24,022 bases of DNA, from the NCBI GenBank assembly GCA_902806215.1, contig CADCVT010000372.1, positions 1-24,022 of the forward strand, read 5' to 3'. This stretch comes from an uncultured Solirubrobacteraceae bacterium. Its GTDB lineage: Bacteria; Actinomycetota; Thermoleophilia; Solirubrobacterales; Solirubrobacteraceae. The notes under the pieces were generated by a model, which saw nothing but the letters and a program-made list of their open reading frames with translations, did no database searches and was not told where the DNA came from. Position 1 is the first letter of the stretch. Each line of letters starts with the position of its first letter. Of the stretch, positions 1 to 7,903 are shown piece by piece. Made by a program: the position numbers and the translations under genes.

Positions 1-1
1 C

Positions 2-3000
2 ACGCCTGGCTGGGTCATGACGATGTACGGGCTGCTGCGCATGGACCGAGCTCCCGACGCGCAGCGGGTCGAGGACCAGTTCGCCGGGAACCTCTGCCGC
101 TGCACGGGGATGCGCCCCATCCTCGACGCGATGCAGTCGTTCGTCGGCGACGCGCCCGCGCTCGAACGCGCGGCCGGCGTCCCGTTCGAGCCCGGCGACT
201 TCCCCGAGCCCCGGCGCCTGCACCTCCAGGGCGCGTGGCAGGAGTACTTCCGGCCGCTCGAGCTCACGGAGGTGCTCGAGCTGCTCGCGCGGTTCCGTGC
301 GACGCAGGACACGGTCAAGCTCGTCAACGGCAACACCTCGATCGCCATCTACAAGCGCGACGTGTACGCACCGTCGGTGCTCGTCGACGTGTCGCAGATC
401 CCGGAGCTGACCGAGGCCGGCGTGACCCCGGACGGCAGTGCCCTGGCGGTGGGCGGCGGGGTGACGCTCACCAGCCTGCGCGAGCTGCTGGCCGACGTCA
501 TCGCCGACGCCGACCCGGCGACCACCGCGGGGCTGACCGCGCTCCAGGGGCACCTCGCGCGCGTCGCGGGCGAGCAGGTCCGGGCGGTCGCGACCGTCGC
601 GGGCAACCTGATGCTCGCGAAGAACCACGAGGCCGACGGCGACCCGTTCCCGTCCGACCTCTTCACGGTCCTCGCCGGTCTCGGCGCGCGGATCGCGATC
701 CGCACGCCCGAGGAGCCCGACCGCGAGCAGGAGCACGACCTCCTCGCGATGCCCGATCCGGCGTCGTTCCCGAGCGGCCTCGTCGTCATGCGGGTCGTCA
801 TCCCCTTCACGGGCGCGACCACGATCGTGCAGACCTACAAGGTCGCGCGCCGGGTCCAGAACGCGCACGCGCTCCTCAACGCGGCGTTCAGCTGCGACTT
901 CGCCGCCGACACGACCGTGACGCGCGCGAGCCTCGTGTTCGGAGGGCTCGCCCGCATCGCCGTCGCGGCCCCGCGGACGCAGGAGGCGCTGGTCGGCAAG
1001 CGGTGGACGCGGGAGACGTTCGCGGCGGCGCAGGCGGTGCTCGCCGAGGAGGTGGCGGCGCTCGTCGCGCCGATGCCGCAGGACGGCGTGTCCGACGCGT
1101 ACCGCGAGGGGCTGGCGGTGTCGCTGCTGCGCAAGTACGTCATCCACGTCGCGAGCCGCATCGCGCCCGGCGAGGTCGATCCCGGCGAGGCGAGCGCCGG
1201 CGAGCCGGAGGTGCGCCCGATCTCGGGGGGCAGCCACACCTTCGTCGAGGCCCCGTTCGTCGAGGACGAGCCGGTCGGCCTGCGCGTGTGGCAGAGCAGC
1301 CAGGCGCCCGGCACCGAGGCCTACGCCCAGGCGCGCCGGGCGGCCGGCGCGGAGGTGCTCGGCGTGTCCGAGGAGCGGCTCAGCCTCCCCGAGGTCCCCA
1401 CCGCCGACCACGTCATCGCCGTCAACGCGCCCGACCCGCCACCGGGCCAGGACGACCCGATGACGAAGACGTCTGCGCGGATCCAGGCCACCGGCGAGGC
1501 CAAGTACACGCAGGACGTCCCGCACCCGGCCGGGACGCTCGAGGCCGCGTACGTCCTCAGCCGGTCCACCGACGCGCTGTTCTCGTACGGCGACCTGACG
1601 TTGGCCGAGGTCGGCGAGAGGCTGGCCGCTCGTCACGAGGGGTTCGTCCGGTACGTCACCGCGGCCGACGTCCAGGTCAAGGCCAAGTCGGACGTGTACG
1701 ACCCGGAGGACCCGGCGAAGTACGACCCGGTCTTCGCCGACGGCCGCGTCACCGCCTACGGCCAGCCGATCGGGCTCGTGCTCGCCGACACGCTCCTCGA
1801 GGCGCAGATCGCCGCCGACGAGGTGCACGAGCTGCTGCGGTACGACACCGCGGGCCTCACGCCGGTGCTCACGATCGAGGAGGCCAGGGCCCTTCCCGAC
1901 GACGCCGGCGTCATGTACCAGGACGGTTCGCTCAAGGTCATCGAGCGACCGGGCAGCGAACCGACGTGGCTGCAGGACCCGGGGCCCAGGCCGGGCAAGG
2001 TCTACGTCACCGGGACGCAGCGGACCGGCGGCCAGGCGCACTTCTACTTCGAGACGCAGTCCTCCGTCGCGATCCCCGACGACGACGGCGGGGTCCTCCT
2101 CTACAGCTCCTCACAGCACCTCGCCGGCGTGCAGCAGGCCGTGGCCACGGCGCTGAACCTGCCCATGAGCAAGGTGCAGGTGCGAACGTCGCGCATCGGC
2201 GGCGGGTACGGCGGCAAGGAGGTGCGCCCGCCGTACTTCGCGGCCGCGGCGGCCGTCGCGGCGTGGACGGCCAGCCGTCCGGTCCGCCTCGCCCTCGACC
2301 GCAACACGGACATGCTCATGGTGGGCAAGCGCCATCCGTTCGAGGGCACGTACTACGTCCTCGCCGACCCGAGCGGGAAGATCGAGAAGATCCGGTTCGA
2401 CTTCGCGTCGAACGGCGGGTGCTCCTACGACGCGTCGCTGCCGATCATGGACCTCGTGCTGCTGTCGGCCGACAACGCCTACTCGGTCGAGACGTTCCAG
2501 GCCAACGGCACCGTGTACCGCACGAACCGCGCTTCGAACACGGCGTTCCGCTCGTTCGGGGTCATCCAGTGCACGCTCGTCGTCGAGGAGGCGATGGAGC
2601 ACCTCGCGCACGAGCTCGGGATGCCGGTCGACGAGGTGCGGAGGGCGAACTTCTACGCGGACGCCACGTCGACGACGTTCGAGCGCACGCCGTACGGCCA
2701 GCAGCTGCGCTACGCCCGGATGCGCCAGGTGTGGGACGACCTGGGGGAGACCGCCGACGTCGCCGCGCGCCGCGCCGCGGTGGCGCAGTTCAACGCCGCG
2801 AACCGGTGGCGCAAGCGCGGGCTGTCGGTCGTCCCGCTCAAGTACGGGATCTCCTACACGTACCTGCCGATGAACCAGGCGACCGCCGAGGTGGTCGTCT
2901 ACACGGACGGGAGCGTCCTCGTCCATCACGGCGGGATCGAGATGGGGCAGGGGCTCGACACGAAGATCCTGCGACTCGCCGCGGAGACGCTGGGCATCGA

Positions 3001-3838
3001 GATGGCACGGATCCGGATCGCGCCGGCCGATACCGCGAGCGTCGCCAACGCGAGCTCGACCGGTGCCTCGACGGGCACCGACCTTCAGGGCGGCGCCGTC
3101 GTCGCCGCGGCACGTCAGCTCCGCGAGCGCCTCGAGGAGTTCTGCCGCAGCCAGCCGCACGACGTGCCCGCCGACTGGGACAACGCGTGGGACGAGGAGT
3201 GGGGGAAGATCGTCACCGCCGCGAACACGGCTCGGGTCGACCTGTCCTCGCAGGCGAGCTACGCGAGCCCGGGGCTGGGGGTGCTCGACGCCGGCGGCCA
3301 GCTGCCCGACGGCGCGCAGATGTTCTACTACTTCACCTACTCGGCCGGCGCGTCCGAGGTCGAGATCGACGTGCTCACCGGCGAGGTCACCGTCCTGCGG
3401 TCCGACCTGATCTACGACGCCGGGCAGACGATCAACTCCGAGCTCGACTTCGGTCAGATCGAAGGCGGCTTCGTCCAGGGCCTCGGCAACGTGACGACCG
3501 AGGAGCTCTACTACCGCGAGGACGGGCGGCTGTTCCCGTACGGGACGTGGAACTACAAGCCGCCGTGCTCGAAGACGATCCCGGTGAAGCTCAACGTCGC
3601 GCTGCTCGAGTACGTGCGCACCGACATCCACTCCGACGACGCGACGCCGATCGACCGCTACGGGATCATGTCGTCGAAGTCGACCGGCGAGCCGCCGCTC
3701 GTCCTCGCGACGTCGGTGTTCTTCGCGATCAAGCAGGCGGTCGCGGCCGCCCGCGAGGCGGCGGGCCTCCCTGCCTGGACGCAACTCGAGTCGCCCGCGA
3801 CCGTCGAGCGCATCCGTCAGGCGTGCACCGCGCCATGA
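2..3838 (+). CDS. Xanthine dehydrogenase family molybdenum hydroxylase, single chain (5' end outside window)
   Basis: A fused [2Fe-2S]-FAD-molybdopterin hydroxylase laid out like animal XDH, where many bacteria have separate subunits. The reading frame is open to the window edge, so about 115 N-terminal residues, including the plant-type [2Fe-2S] cluster, are missing. The first codons read TPGWVMTMYGLLR, matching the segment just after a cluster Cys. The second cluster motif NLCRCTG is at 92-109. The FAD domain follows (KLVNGNTSIAIY near 315, TVAGNLML near 592). The Moco domain has SSQ (near 2110), GGGYGGKE (2198-2221), NTAFRSFG (near 2540), GASTGTD (near 3062), EMGQGLDTK (near 2939) and the C-terminal GEPP loop with its catalytic Glu (near 3686). 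The C-terminus ends like bovine XDH (SPATVERIRQAC), so the 3' end is complete. The Arg equivalent to bovine Arg880 is Leu (2453-2455), so the substrate is uncertain. It probably shares an operon with the deaminase 30 bases downstream. Confidence 0.93.
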   Translation, partial: TPGWVMTMYGLLRMDRAPDAQRVEDQFAGNLCRCTGMRPILDAMQSFVGDAPALERAAGVPFEPGDFPEPRRLHLQGAWQEYFRPLELTEVLELLARFRATQDTVKLVNGNTSIAIYKRDVYAPSVLVDVSQIPELTEAGVTPDGSALAVGGGVTLTSLRELLADVIADADPATTAGLTALQGHLARVAGEQVRAVATVAGNLMLAKNHEADGDPFPSDLFTVLAGLGARIAIRTPEEPDREQEHDLLAMPDPASFPSGLVVMRVVIPFTGATTIVQTYKVARRVQNAHALLNAAFSCDFAADTTVTRASLVFGGLARIAVAAPRTQEALVGKRWTRETFAAAQAVLAEEVAALVAPMPQDGVSDAYREGLAVSLLRKYVIHVASRIAPGEVDPGEASAGEPEVRPISGGSHTFVEAPFVEDEPVGLRVWQSSQAPGTEAYAQARRAAGAEVLGVSEERLSLPEVPTADHVIAVNAPDPPPGQDDPMTKTSARIQATGEAKYTQDVPHPAGTLEAAYVLSRSTDALFSYGDLTLAEVGERLAARHEGFVRYVTAADVQVKAKSDVYDPEDPAKYDPVFADGRVTAYGQPIGLVLADTLLEAQIAADEVHELLRYDTAGLTPVLTIEEARALPDDAGVMYQDGSLKVIERPGSEPTWLQDPGPRPGKVYVTGTQRTGGQAHFYFETQSSVAIPDDDGGVLLYSSSQHLAGVQQAVATALNLPMSKVQVRTSRIGGGYGGKEVRPPYFAAAAAVAAWTASRPVRLALDRNTDMLMVGKRHPFEGTYYVLADPSGKIEKIRFDFASNGGCSYDASLPIMDLVLLSADNAYSVETFQANGTVYRTNRASNTAFRSFGVIQCTLVVEEAMEHLAHELGMPVDEVRRANFYADATSTTFERTPYGQQLRYARMRQVWDDLGETADVAARRAAVAQFNAANRWRKRGLSVVPLKYGISYTYLPMNQATAEVVVYTDGSVLVHHGGIEMGQGLDTKILRLAAETLGIEMARIRIAPADTASVANASSTGASTGTDLQGGAVVAAARQLRERLEEFCRSQPHDVPADWDNAWDEEWGKIVTAANTARVDLSSQASYASPGLGVLDAGGQLPDGAQMFYYFTYSAGASEVEIDVLTGEVTVLRSDLIYDAGQTINSELDFGQIEGGFVQGLGNVTTEELYYREDGRLFPYGTWNYKPPCSKTIPVKLNVALLEYVRTDIHSDDATPIDRYGIMSSKSTGEPPLVLATSVFFAIKQAVAAAREAAGLPAWTQLESPATVERIRQACTAP

Positions 3839-3856
3839 CCACCCTCGGACACGACC

Positions 3857-3863
3857 AGGAGAG
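3857..3863 (+). promoter_or_regulatory. Ribosome binding site of the deaminase gene
   Basis: AGGAGAG lies five bases before the ATG at 3869, inside the 30-base gap after the dehydrogenase stop. It fixes the deaminase start and fits co-transcription with the dehydrogenase. Confidence 0.7.
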
Positions 3864-3868
3864 ACCCC

Positions 3869-5005
3869 ATGGCTGACGACCGTCCCGTTCCCCCGGGGCT
3901 CGCGAACTTCTGGAACGGCCCGGTCGCGGCCTTCGCCGAGCTCGAGCCGAACGTCATCTCCGACGAGCAGGCCGAGCGGCACCGCATCTTCTCGCTGACG
4001 CTCATGGCGATGCTCGTCGGCCAGTGGAACGGCAACAAGTACGGGGACACCGGCACCTACCCGTGGCGTGAGGCGCAGCAGGTGGGGACGCTCACGAGCG
4101 GCGGCAACGTCTACGGCGGCGGCAGCTACCTCGGCCACAACATCGCGGCGATCGCGGTCGACGGCGAGGGCCGCATCATCGACTACGAGTTCAACCACAA
4201 CCAGGTCTTCGACAGCACCGTCGAGCACGCCGAGTCGCGGCTGGTGCGCCGCGTGTTCTCGCTCAACCAGATCTACGAGCCGTGGGCGAGCGAGCAGGGC
4301 TCGGGCCCCGCCGGCGGCGGGCCGGCGGCCGCCCGCCGCGACCAGCGGCCTCACAACCGGCGCCGCGTGTTCGCGACGGCGGTGCCCGAGCGCGCCGACC
4401 TCGCCGATCCCGGCGAGGTCTCGATGACGCCGGCCGACACCGCTCCGGCCGCGGCACAGGCCACGCCGAAGCCGTCGAGCTACGCGACGCTGCTCAACGA
4501 CGTGACGATCTACACGTCGCTCGAGTCGTGCGCCCAGTGCTCCGGGATCATGTGCCTCGGATCGGTCAAGGACATCGTCTACCTGCAGTGGGACCAGGGC
4601 CAGTTCCTGATCGGGAACATCATGTGGCAGGCGACGAACGGCACCAAGGGCTTCACGGCGCCGCGTCCGATCCGCGGCGACGAGTTCGGCTTCGAGTACT
4701 TCTCGCAGCTCAACGAGGCGACCGAGGCGTTCACGCAGGGCCTCGCCGAGACGCCCTTCTACGTCAGCGCCGACGGGTCGTTCACGAACGCGACGCCCTC
4801 GGTGACGTCGTTCCTGTGCACGGACGCGGCGATGGGGATCTACGGCGCCGCCGCGAACGAGCTCGAGGGGTGGAGCACGGCGACGCACGCCGACTACGCG
4901 CCGACCCCCGCCGCGCTGACGAACCAGCAGGTCCTGGACGAGGCGCACGACTTCGTCGCCTGGGTCGACGAGCTCGACAACCGCGGCGCGCCGCACCGCG
5001 TCTAG
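3869..5005 (+). CDS. Cytidine-deaminase-superfamily protein, atypical, paired with the dehydrogenase
   Basis: A 378-residue protein with the zinc signature of the CDA/TadA/guanine-deaminase superfamily. A strand-rich segment (residues 86-106) leads to EHAES with the zinc His and catalytic Glu (HAE, 120-122). A strand then precedes SLESCAQCSG with the two zinc Cys at 221 and 224. Family members usually read (E)PCxxC; here Ser replaces Pro. HAE and CxxC are about 100 residues apart, roughly three times the usual spacing. The insert (about 138-207) is rich in Ala, Pro, Gly and Arg. A further 150 residues follow the second motif, much longer than GuaD or TadA. The position after a xanthine-dehydrogenase-type gene suggests deamination of a purine or another N-heterocycle feeding the hydroxylase. 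The zinc motif is clear; the substrate is inferred. A nucleic-acid or folate-type deaminase remains possible. Confidence 0.75.
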   Translation: MADDRPVPPGLANFWNGPVAAFAELEPNVISDEQAERHRIFSLTLMAMLVGQWNGNKYGDTGTYPWREAQQVGTLTSGGNVYGGGSYLGHNIAAIAVDGEGRIIDYEFNHNQVFDSTVEHAESRLVRRVFSLNQIYEPWASEQGSGPAGGGPAAARRDQRPHNRRRVFATAVPERADLADPGEVSMTPADTAPAAAQATPKPSSYATLLNDVTIYTSLESCAQCSGIMCLGSVKDIVYLQWDQGQFLIGNIMWQATNGTKGFTAPRPIRGDEFGFEYFSQLNEATEAFTQGLAETPFYVSADGSFTNATPSVTSFLCTDAAMGIYGAAANELEGWSTATHADYAPTPAALTNQQVLDEAHDFVAWVDELDNRGAPHRV

Positions 5006-5020
5006 GAGCGCCGCCGCCCC

Positions 5021-5043
5021 GCCGACCGCCCGTAGGCGTCGGC
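5021..5043. terminator. Candidate two-way terminator between the deaminase and MCE genes
   Basis: GCCGACCGCC (5021-5030) pairs with GGCGTCGGC (5035-5043) across a CGTA loop, giving nine base pairs with one bulged C at 5027. It lies in the 48-base gap between two convergent genes. There is no T-tract on either side, so it is a hairpin candidate and not a classical intrinsic terminator. Confidence 0.45.
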
Positions 5044-5053
5044 GCCGCGACGG

Positions 5054-6505
5054 CTACTTGCCGTTGGAGTAGTCCTCGCGCTCGACGTGCGGGAACTTCG
5101 TCAGGCGGCCCTGGAACTTGTACGGCGGCTGGTTGAAGCACGCCGGCGTCGCCTGCGGGCCGCCGGCGTTCGGGTCGGGCTTGTCGCTGTTGTCCGCGTT
5201 GACGTTCTTGCAGTCGTACGCGGCGATGATGCCGCGCTTGGCCGCCTCGGACCCGGTGAGCGCCAGCGGGTTGATGTACCCGTTGCCGCGGTTCGAGGCC
5301 AGGCGGTTCGGGTGGATCGCCGCGGTCTCCGCGCCGTTCGGCGAGAACTGGCGCAGGTAGTGGCCCGGGGCGCGCGGGTCGCGCGACGTCGTCGTCGCCT
5401 TCGTCGCGACGCCGAGGTTGGCGAACATGTCGGTCAGCGTGTGCTGGTGCTGGGCGAGCCAGTCGAGGATCGGGTTGACCTCCGACAGCCACGGTCCGAG
5501 CTCGCCGAGCAGCGGACGCAGCCCGACGAAGATCTCGCGCTGGGCGGGAAGCGACTTCTTCGACTCGGTGATGAGCGGGTCGAGGTTCGTGAAGAGCCGC
5601 TTGAGGTCGGGCGACAGCGTCGACAGCGCGACGAGGGTGGGGCGGAGGTCGCGCATCGCCGGCTCGAGCGCGCGTACGACCGGCCGGGTGTTCGTCGCGA
5701 AGCGCTCGAGGCGCGCGTAGGTCAGCCGCGACTCGCGCAGGAACGTCGGGAAGATGTTCCACAGCTCGGCGAAGTTCTCGCGCTCGTTCTGGATCGCGCT
5801 GAACACCGTGTCGGAGTTCTCGATGAGCGCGCGCAGCTGCGACTCCTTCTCCGTCAGCGCCTGGAAGGTCACGCCGGTGTTGCGCACGAGCGCGCCGAGG
5901 GCGTCGCGCTGCTGGTTGAGCGCCGCGAAGAGGTCGCCGCCGGTCTCGACGAAGCCGGGCAGGTTGCCGATCGCGTTGTTGAGGTCGGGCCCACGGTCCT
6001 TGACGGCCATCGAGAGGCCCTGCTGCCAGGTGCGGTAGGCCTGCCGGGTGTAGGGGTCGAGCGTGTTGAGGATCTCGTCGAGCTCGACCGTCGGCTCGAC
6101 GTTGCGCGCGTCGAGCAGCGCTTTCTCCGGCAGCTTCTTGCCGCCCTTGTCGCCCAGCGTCAGCTCGACGTACGTCTGACCGAGCACGGTCTTGTTGCGC
6201 AGCACCGCGCGCGAGTCCAGTTCGACGGGTGCGAACTTCCGGTCGATCTCGAGCGTCGCGATGCTCGCGTTGGTCGAGTGCTCGACCTTCGTGACCTTGC
6301 CGATCTGCACGCCGGCGACACGGACGTCGGACTGCGACGCCAGCAACGGCGCTTCGTTGAACGCGATCCTGAACTGGTAGCCCTTCGGCTTGAGCGGAAT
6401 CGCTCCACCGAAGGCCAGCCACAGGAACATGAGCAGGCCGAAGCACGAGAGCGCGAAGAGCGACATCGTGAGCAGCCGTCCGAGGGTGGGGGCCTGCTTC
6501 TGCAC
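5054..6505 (-). CDS. MCE family lipid-transport protein, sixth (last) gene of the cluster
   Basis: A 483-residue MCE/MlaD-type protein, expected to be anchored in the cytoplasmic membrane and to form part of a hetero-oligomeric channel that carries lipids or sterols through the envelope. One N-terminal membrane segment (about 11-32) is followed by the MCE domain (about 43-120) with core VRVAGVQIGKV (61-71). A long helical region with LRPTL/LRPLL-type motifs comes next. The C-terminal segment holds two Cys (432 and 456) and ends in a charged tail. The start is GTG at 6505, directly after the TAG of the preceding gene (6506-6508). It is chosen because AGGAAGGGGA sits five bases upstream and the membrane segment follows at once. 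Cys21 lies within the membrane segment and has no lipobox context. It is last in the cluster and convergent with the deaminase. Confidence 0.92.
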   Translation of the reverse strand: MQKQAPTLGRLLTMSLFALSCFGLLMFLWLAFGGAIPLKPKGYQFRIAFNEAPLLASQSDVRVAGVQIGKVTKVEHSTNASIATLEIDRKFAPVELDSRAVLRNKTVLGQTYVELTLGDKGGKKLPEKALLDARNVEPTVELDEILNTLDPYTRQAYRTWQQGLSMAVKDRGPDLNNAIGNLPGFVETGGDLFAALNQQRDALGALVRNTGVTFQALTEKESQLRALIENSDTVFSAIQNERENFAELWNIFPTFLRESRLTYARLERFATNTRPVVRALEPAMRDLRPTLVALSTLSPDLKRLFTNLDPLITESKKSLPAQREIFVGLRPLLGELGPWLSEVNPILDWLAQHQHTLTDMFANLGVATKATTTSRDPRAPGHYLRQFSPNGAETAAIHPNRLASNRGNGYINPLALTGSEAAKRGIIAAYDCKNVNADNSDKPDPNAGGPQATPACFNQPPYKFQGRLTKFPHVEREDYSNGK

Positions 6506-7903
6506 CTAGTTCCCCTTCCTCTTCGCGGCGTCGGCCACGGGCGGGATCTTGGGCAGTGAGGGAAGCGGCGTGCCGCCGCCCTCGGTGCCGCCGCAGACGG
6601 CGGGGTCGGTGACGGCGCCGGTCAGCGAGAGCAGCCCCTCGAGCTCTTCCTGGACGCCGAGGGTGTTCTTGATGACCGAGCAGGTGCCGCCGAACGTGAG
6701 GGCGCGGCCCGTGCCGTGCGCGTCCTGGAAGGAGAAGAGGTTGTTGCCCTGGTGGACGAGCCACGCCGTGTAGAAGAGGTAGCCCTCGTCGCGGTCCGCC
6801 TTGTCCGGACCTTCCCTGCCGTTCTTGTTGTAGGCGAACATGTTGAAGAAGTGGTTGAGGACCTTGAAGGAGCGCGTCAGCCCGGGCTCGCCCTCCGCCA
6901 GGTCCTCCGCCGCCGGCCGCAGGTCGCGGACGAGCGGGCGCAGCTCGCGCACGAACGGGCGGATGTCGTCGCGCAGCAGGGGCGCCGCCTCTCGCGCGAA
7001 CGGCGCGGTGGCGAGGTTGGCGCGGCCGAGCGCGCGGACGGCGGGACGCAGCCTCTCGGACGTCGGCCCGAGCTCGTTGGCCAGCGTCTCGACCCGGTTG
7101 AGCGTCGAGCTCGCCTGCTTGAGTGCCCCCGGCAGCTGCCGCACCGTCGACGACACGCCGCGGCGCTCGGACGCGATCGCGCGGAAGACGCGAGACGAGG
7201 AGGAGACGAGCTGCGCGAGGTCGTCGTCCTTCTTGCCGAGTGCGGTGTTGAGGCGCTGGAGCGAGTTGACGAGGCGGCGCAGCTCCTCGCGGCGCGACTT
7301 GACCTCCGTCGTCACCGCGGCGAGGTCGCGGTAGGTCGGCTCGAAGCGACGCAGGACCTCCTGGAGGTTCTTGCCGTTGCCCTTGAGGCCCTTGCCCGCG
7401 CCGTCGAGCAGCAGCCGGACGTAGGAGCGCGTGTCGGCGTCGAAGCCCGCGAGGATCTCGTCCGGGTTGACGTCGGGCAGCGTGTTGCTGACCGGGATGA
7501 CGAAGCCCGGCTTGGCCAACGGCGCGCTCTTCGAGCCCGGGTTGAGCTCGAGGAACATGTCCTTCAGGCCGGTCTTCGGACGCAGCAGCGCGGTGGCGTC
7601 GGTGCGGACGATGTCGTCGAACTCGGGGTCGATCGACATGGTGACGATCGCACGACCCTCCTTGAGCTCGGCCTTGGCGATGTCGCCGATGCGCACGCCG
7701 GCCACGCGGATCGTCTGCCCCTGGCCCGGCGTGACGGCCTGCGCGGTGGAGAACTCGGCCTTCAGCTCGAACGGCTTGGGCTCGAAGAACGGGAACCGCA
7801 CGCGCTGGTTGTCGAGGATGTAGACCGCGACGAAGGTCGACAGCGAGAAGAGGGCGATGATCGCCGCGAAGTCGCCCGCGTGGTTCTTGATGGCGCGCTT
7901 CAT
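6506..7903 (-). CDS. MCE family lipid-transport protein, fifth gene of the cluster
   Basis: A 465-residue MCE protein starting MKRAIKNHAG. The frame is open for another 39 codons upstream, but ATG 7903 is preferred. It overlaps the upstream stop as ATGA, has GGAGG ten bases before it, and puts the membrane segment (about 12-30) at the N-terminus. The MCE domain (about 46-130) has core IRVAGVRIGDI (65-75). The helical region repeats the FVRELRPLVRDLRP pattern. A conserved block LNHFFNMFAYNKNG follows, like the CNYFNYAFNN block of the third gene. Cys408 and Cys437 flank a short acidic helix, and the tail is rich in Pro and Gly. The predicted role is a structural subunit of the envelope-spanning lipid channel. 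There is no lipobox, unlike the lipoprotein usually found at the MceE position in mycobacteria. Confidence 0.92.
   Translation of the reverse strand: MKRAIKNHAGDFAAIIALFSLSTFVAVYILDNQRVRFPFFEPKPFELKAEFSTAQAVTPGQGQTIRVAGVRIGDIAKAELKEGRAIVTMSIDPEFDDIVRTDATALLRPKTGLKDMFLELNPGSKSAPLAKPGFVIPVSNTLPDVNPDEILAGFDADTRSYVRLLLDGAGKGLKGNGKNLQEVLRRFEPTYRDLAAVTTEVKSRREELRRLVNSLQRLNTALGKKDDDLAQLVSSSSRVFRAIASERRGVSSTVRQLPGALKQASSTLNRVETLANELGPTSERLRPAVRALGRANLATAPFAREAAPLLRDDIRPFVRELRPLVRDLRPAAEDLAEGEPGLTRSFKVLNHFFNMFAYNKNGREGPDKADRDEGYLFYTAWLVHQGNNLFSFQDAHGTGRALTFGGTCSVIKNTLGVQEELEGLLSLTGAVTDPAVCGGTEGGGTPLPSLPKIPPVADAAKRKGN
6511..6520 (-). promoter_or_regulatory. Ribosome binding site for the GTG start at 6505
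   Basis: On the - strand AGGAAGGGGA lies five bases before GTG 6505. It is embedded in the last codons of the preceding MCE gene, which supports translational coupling and decides the start. Confidence 0.65.

Noticed and set aside
2111..4996. A 961-codon open frame on the - strand opposite the dehydrogenase and deaminase genes
   Set aside because: Its translation is Arg/Val/Asp-rich without any domain, and the opposite strand encodes well-conserved enzymes. It is a by-product of high GC at third codon positions.
6443..6445. Cys21 in the last MCE protein as a lipoprotein acylation site (MceE-like)
   Set aside because: The residues before it (FALSC) are only loosely lipobox-like, it lies in the middle of a continuous hydrophobic membrane segment, and that segment runs on for ten residues after it.
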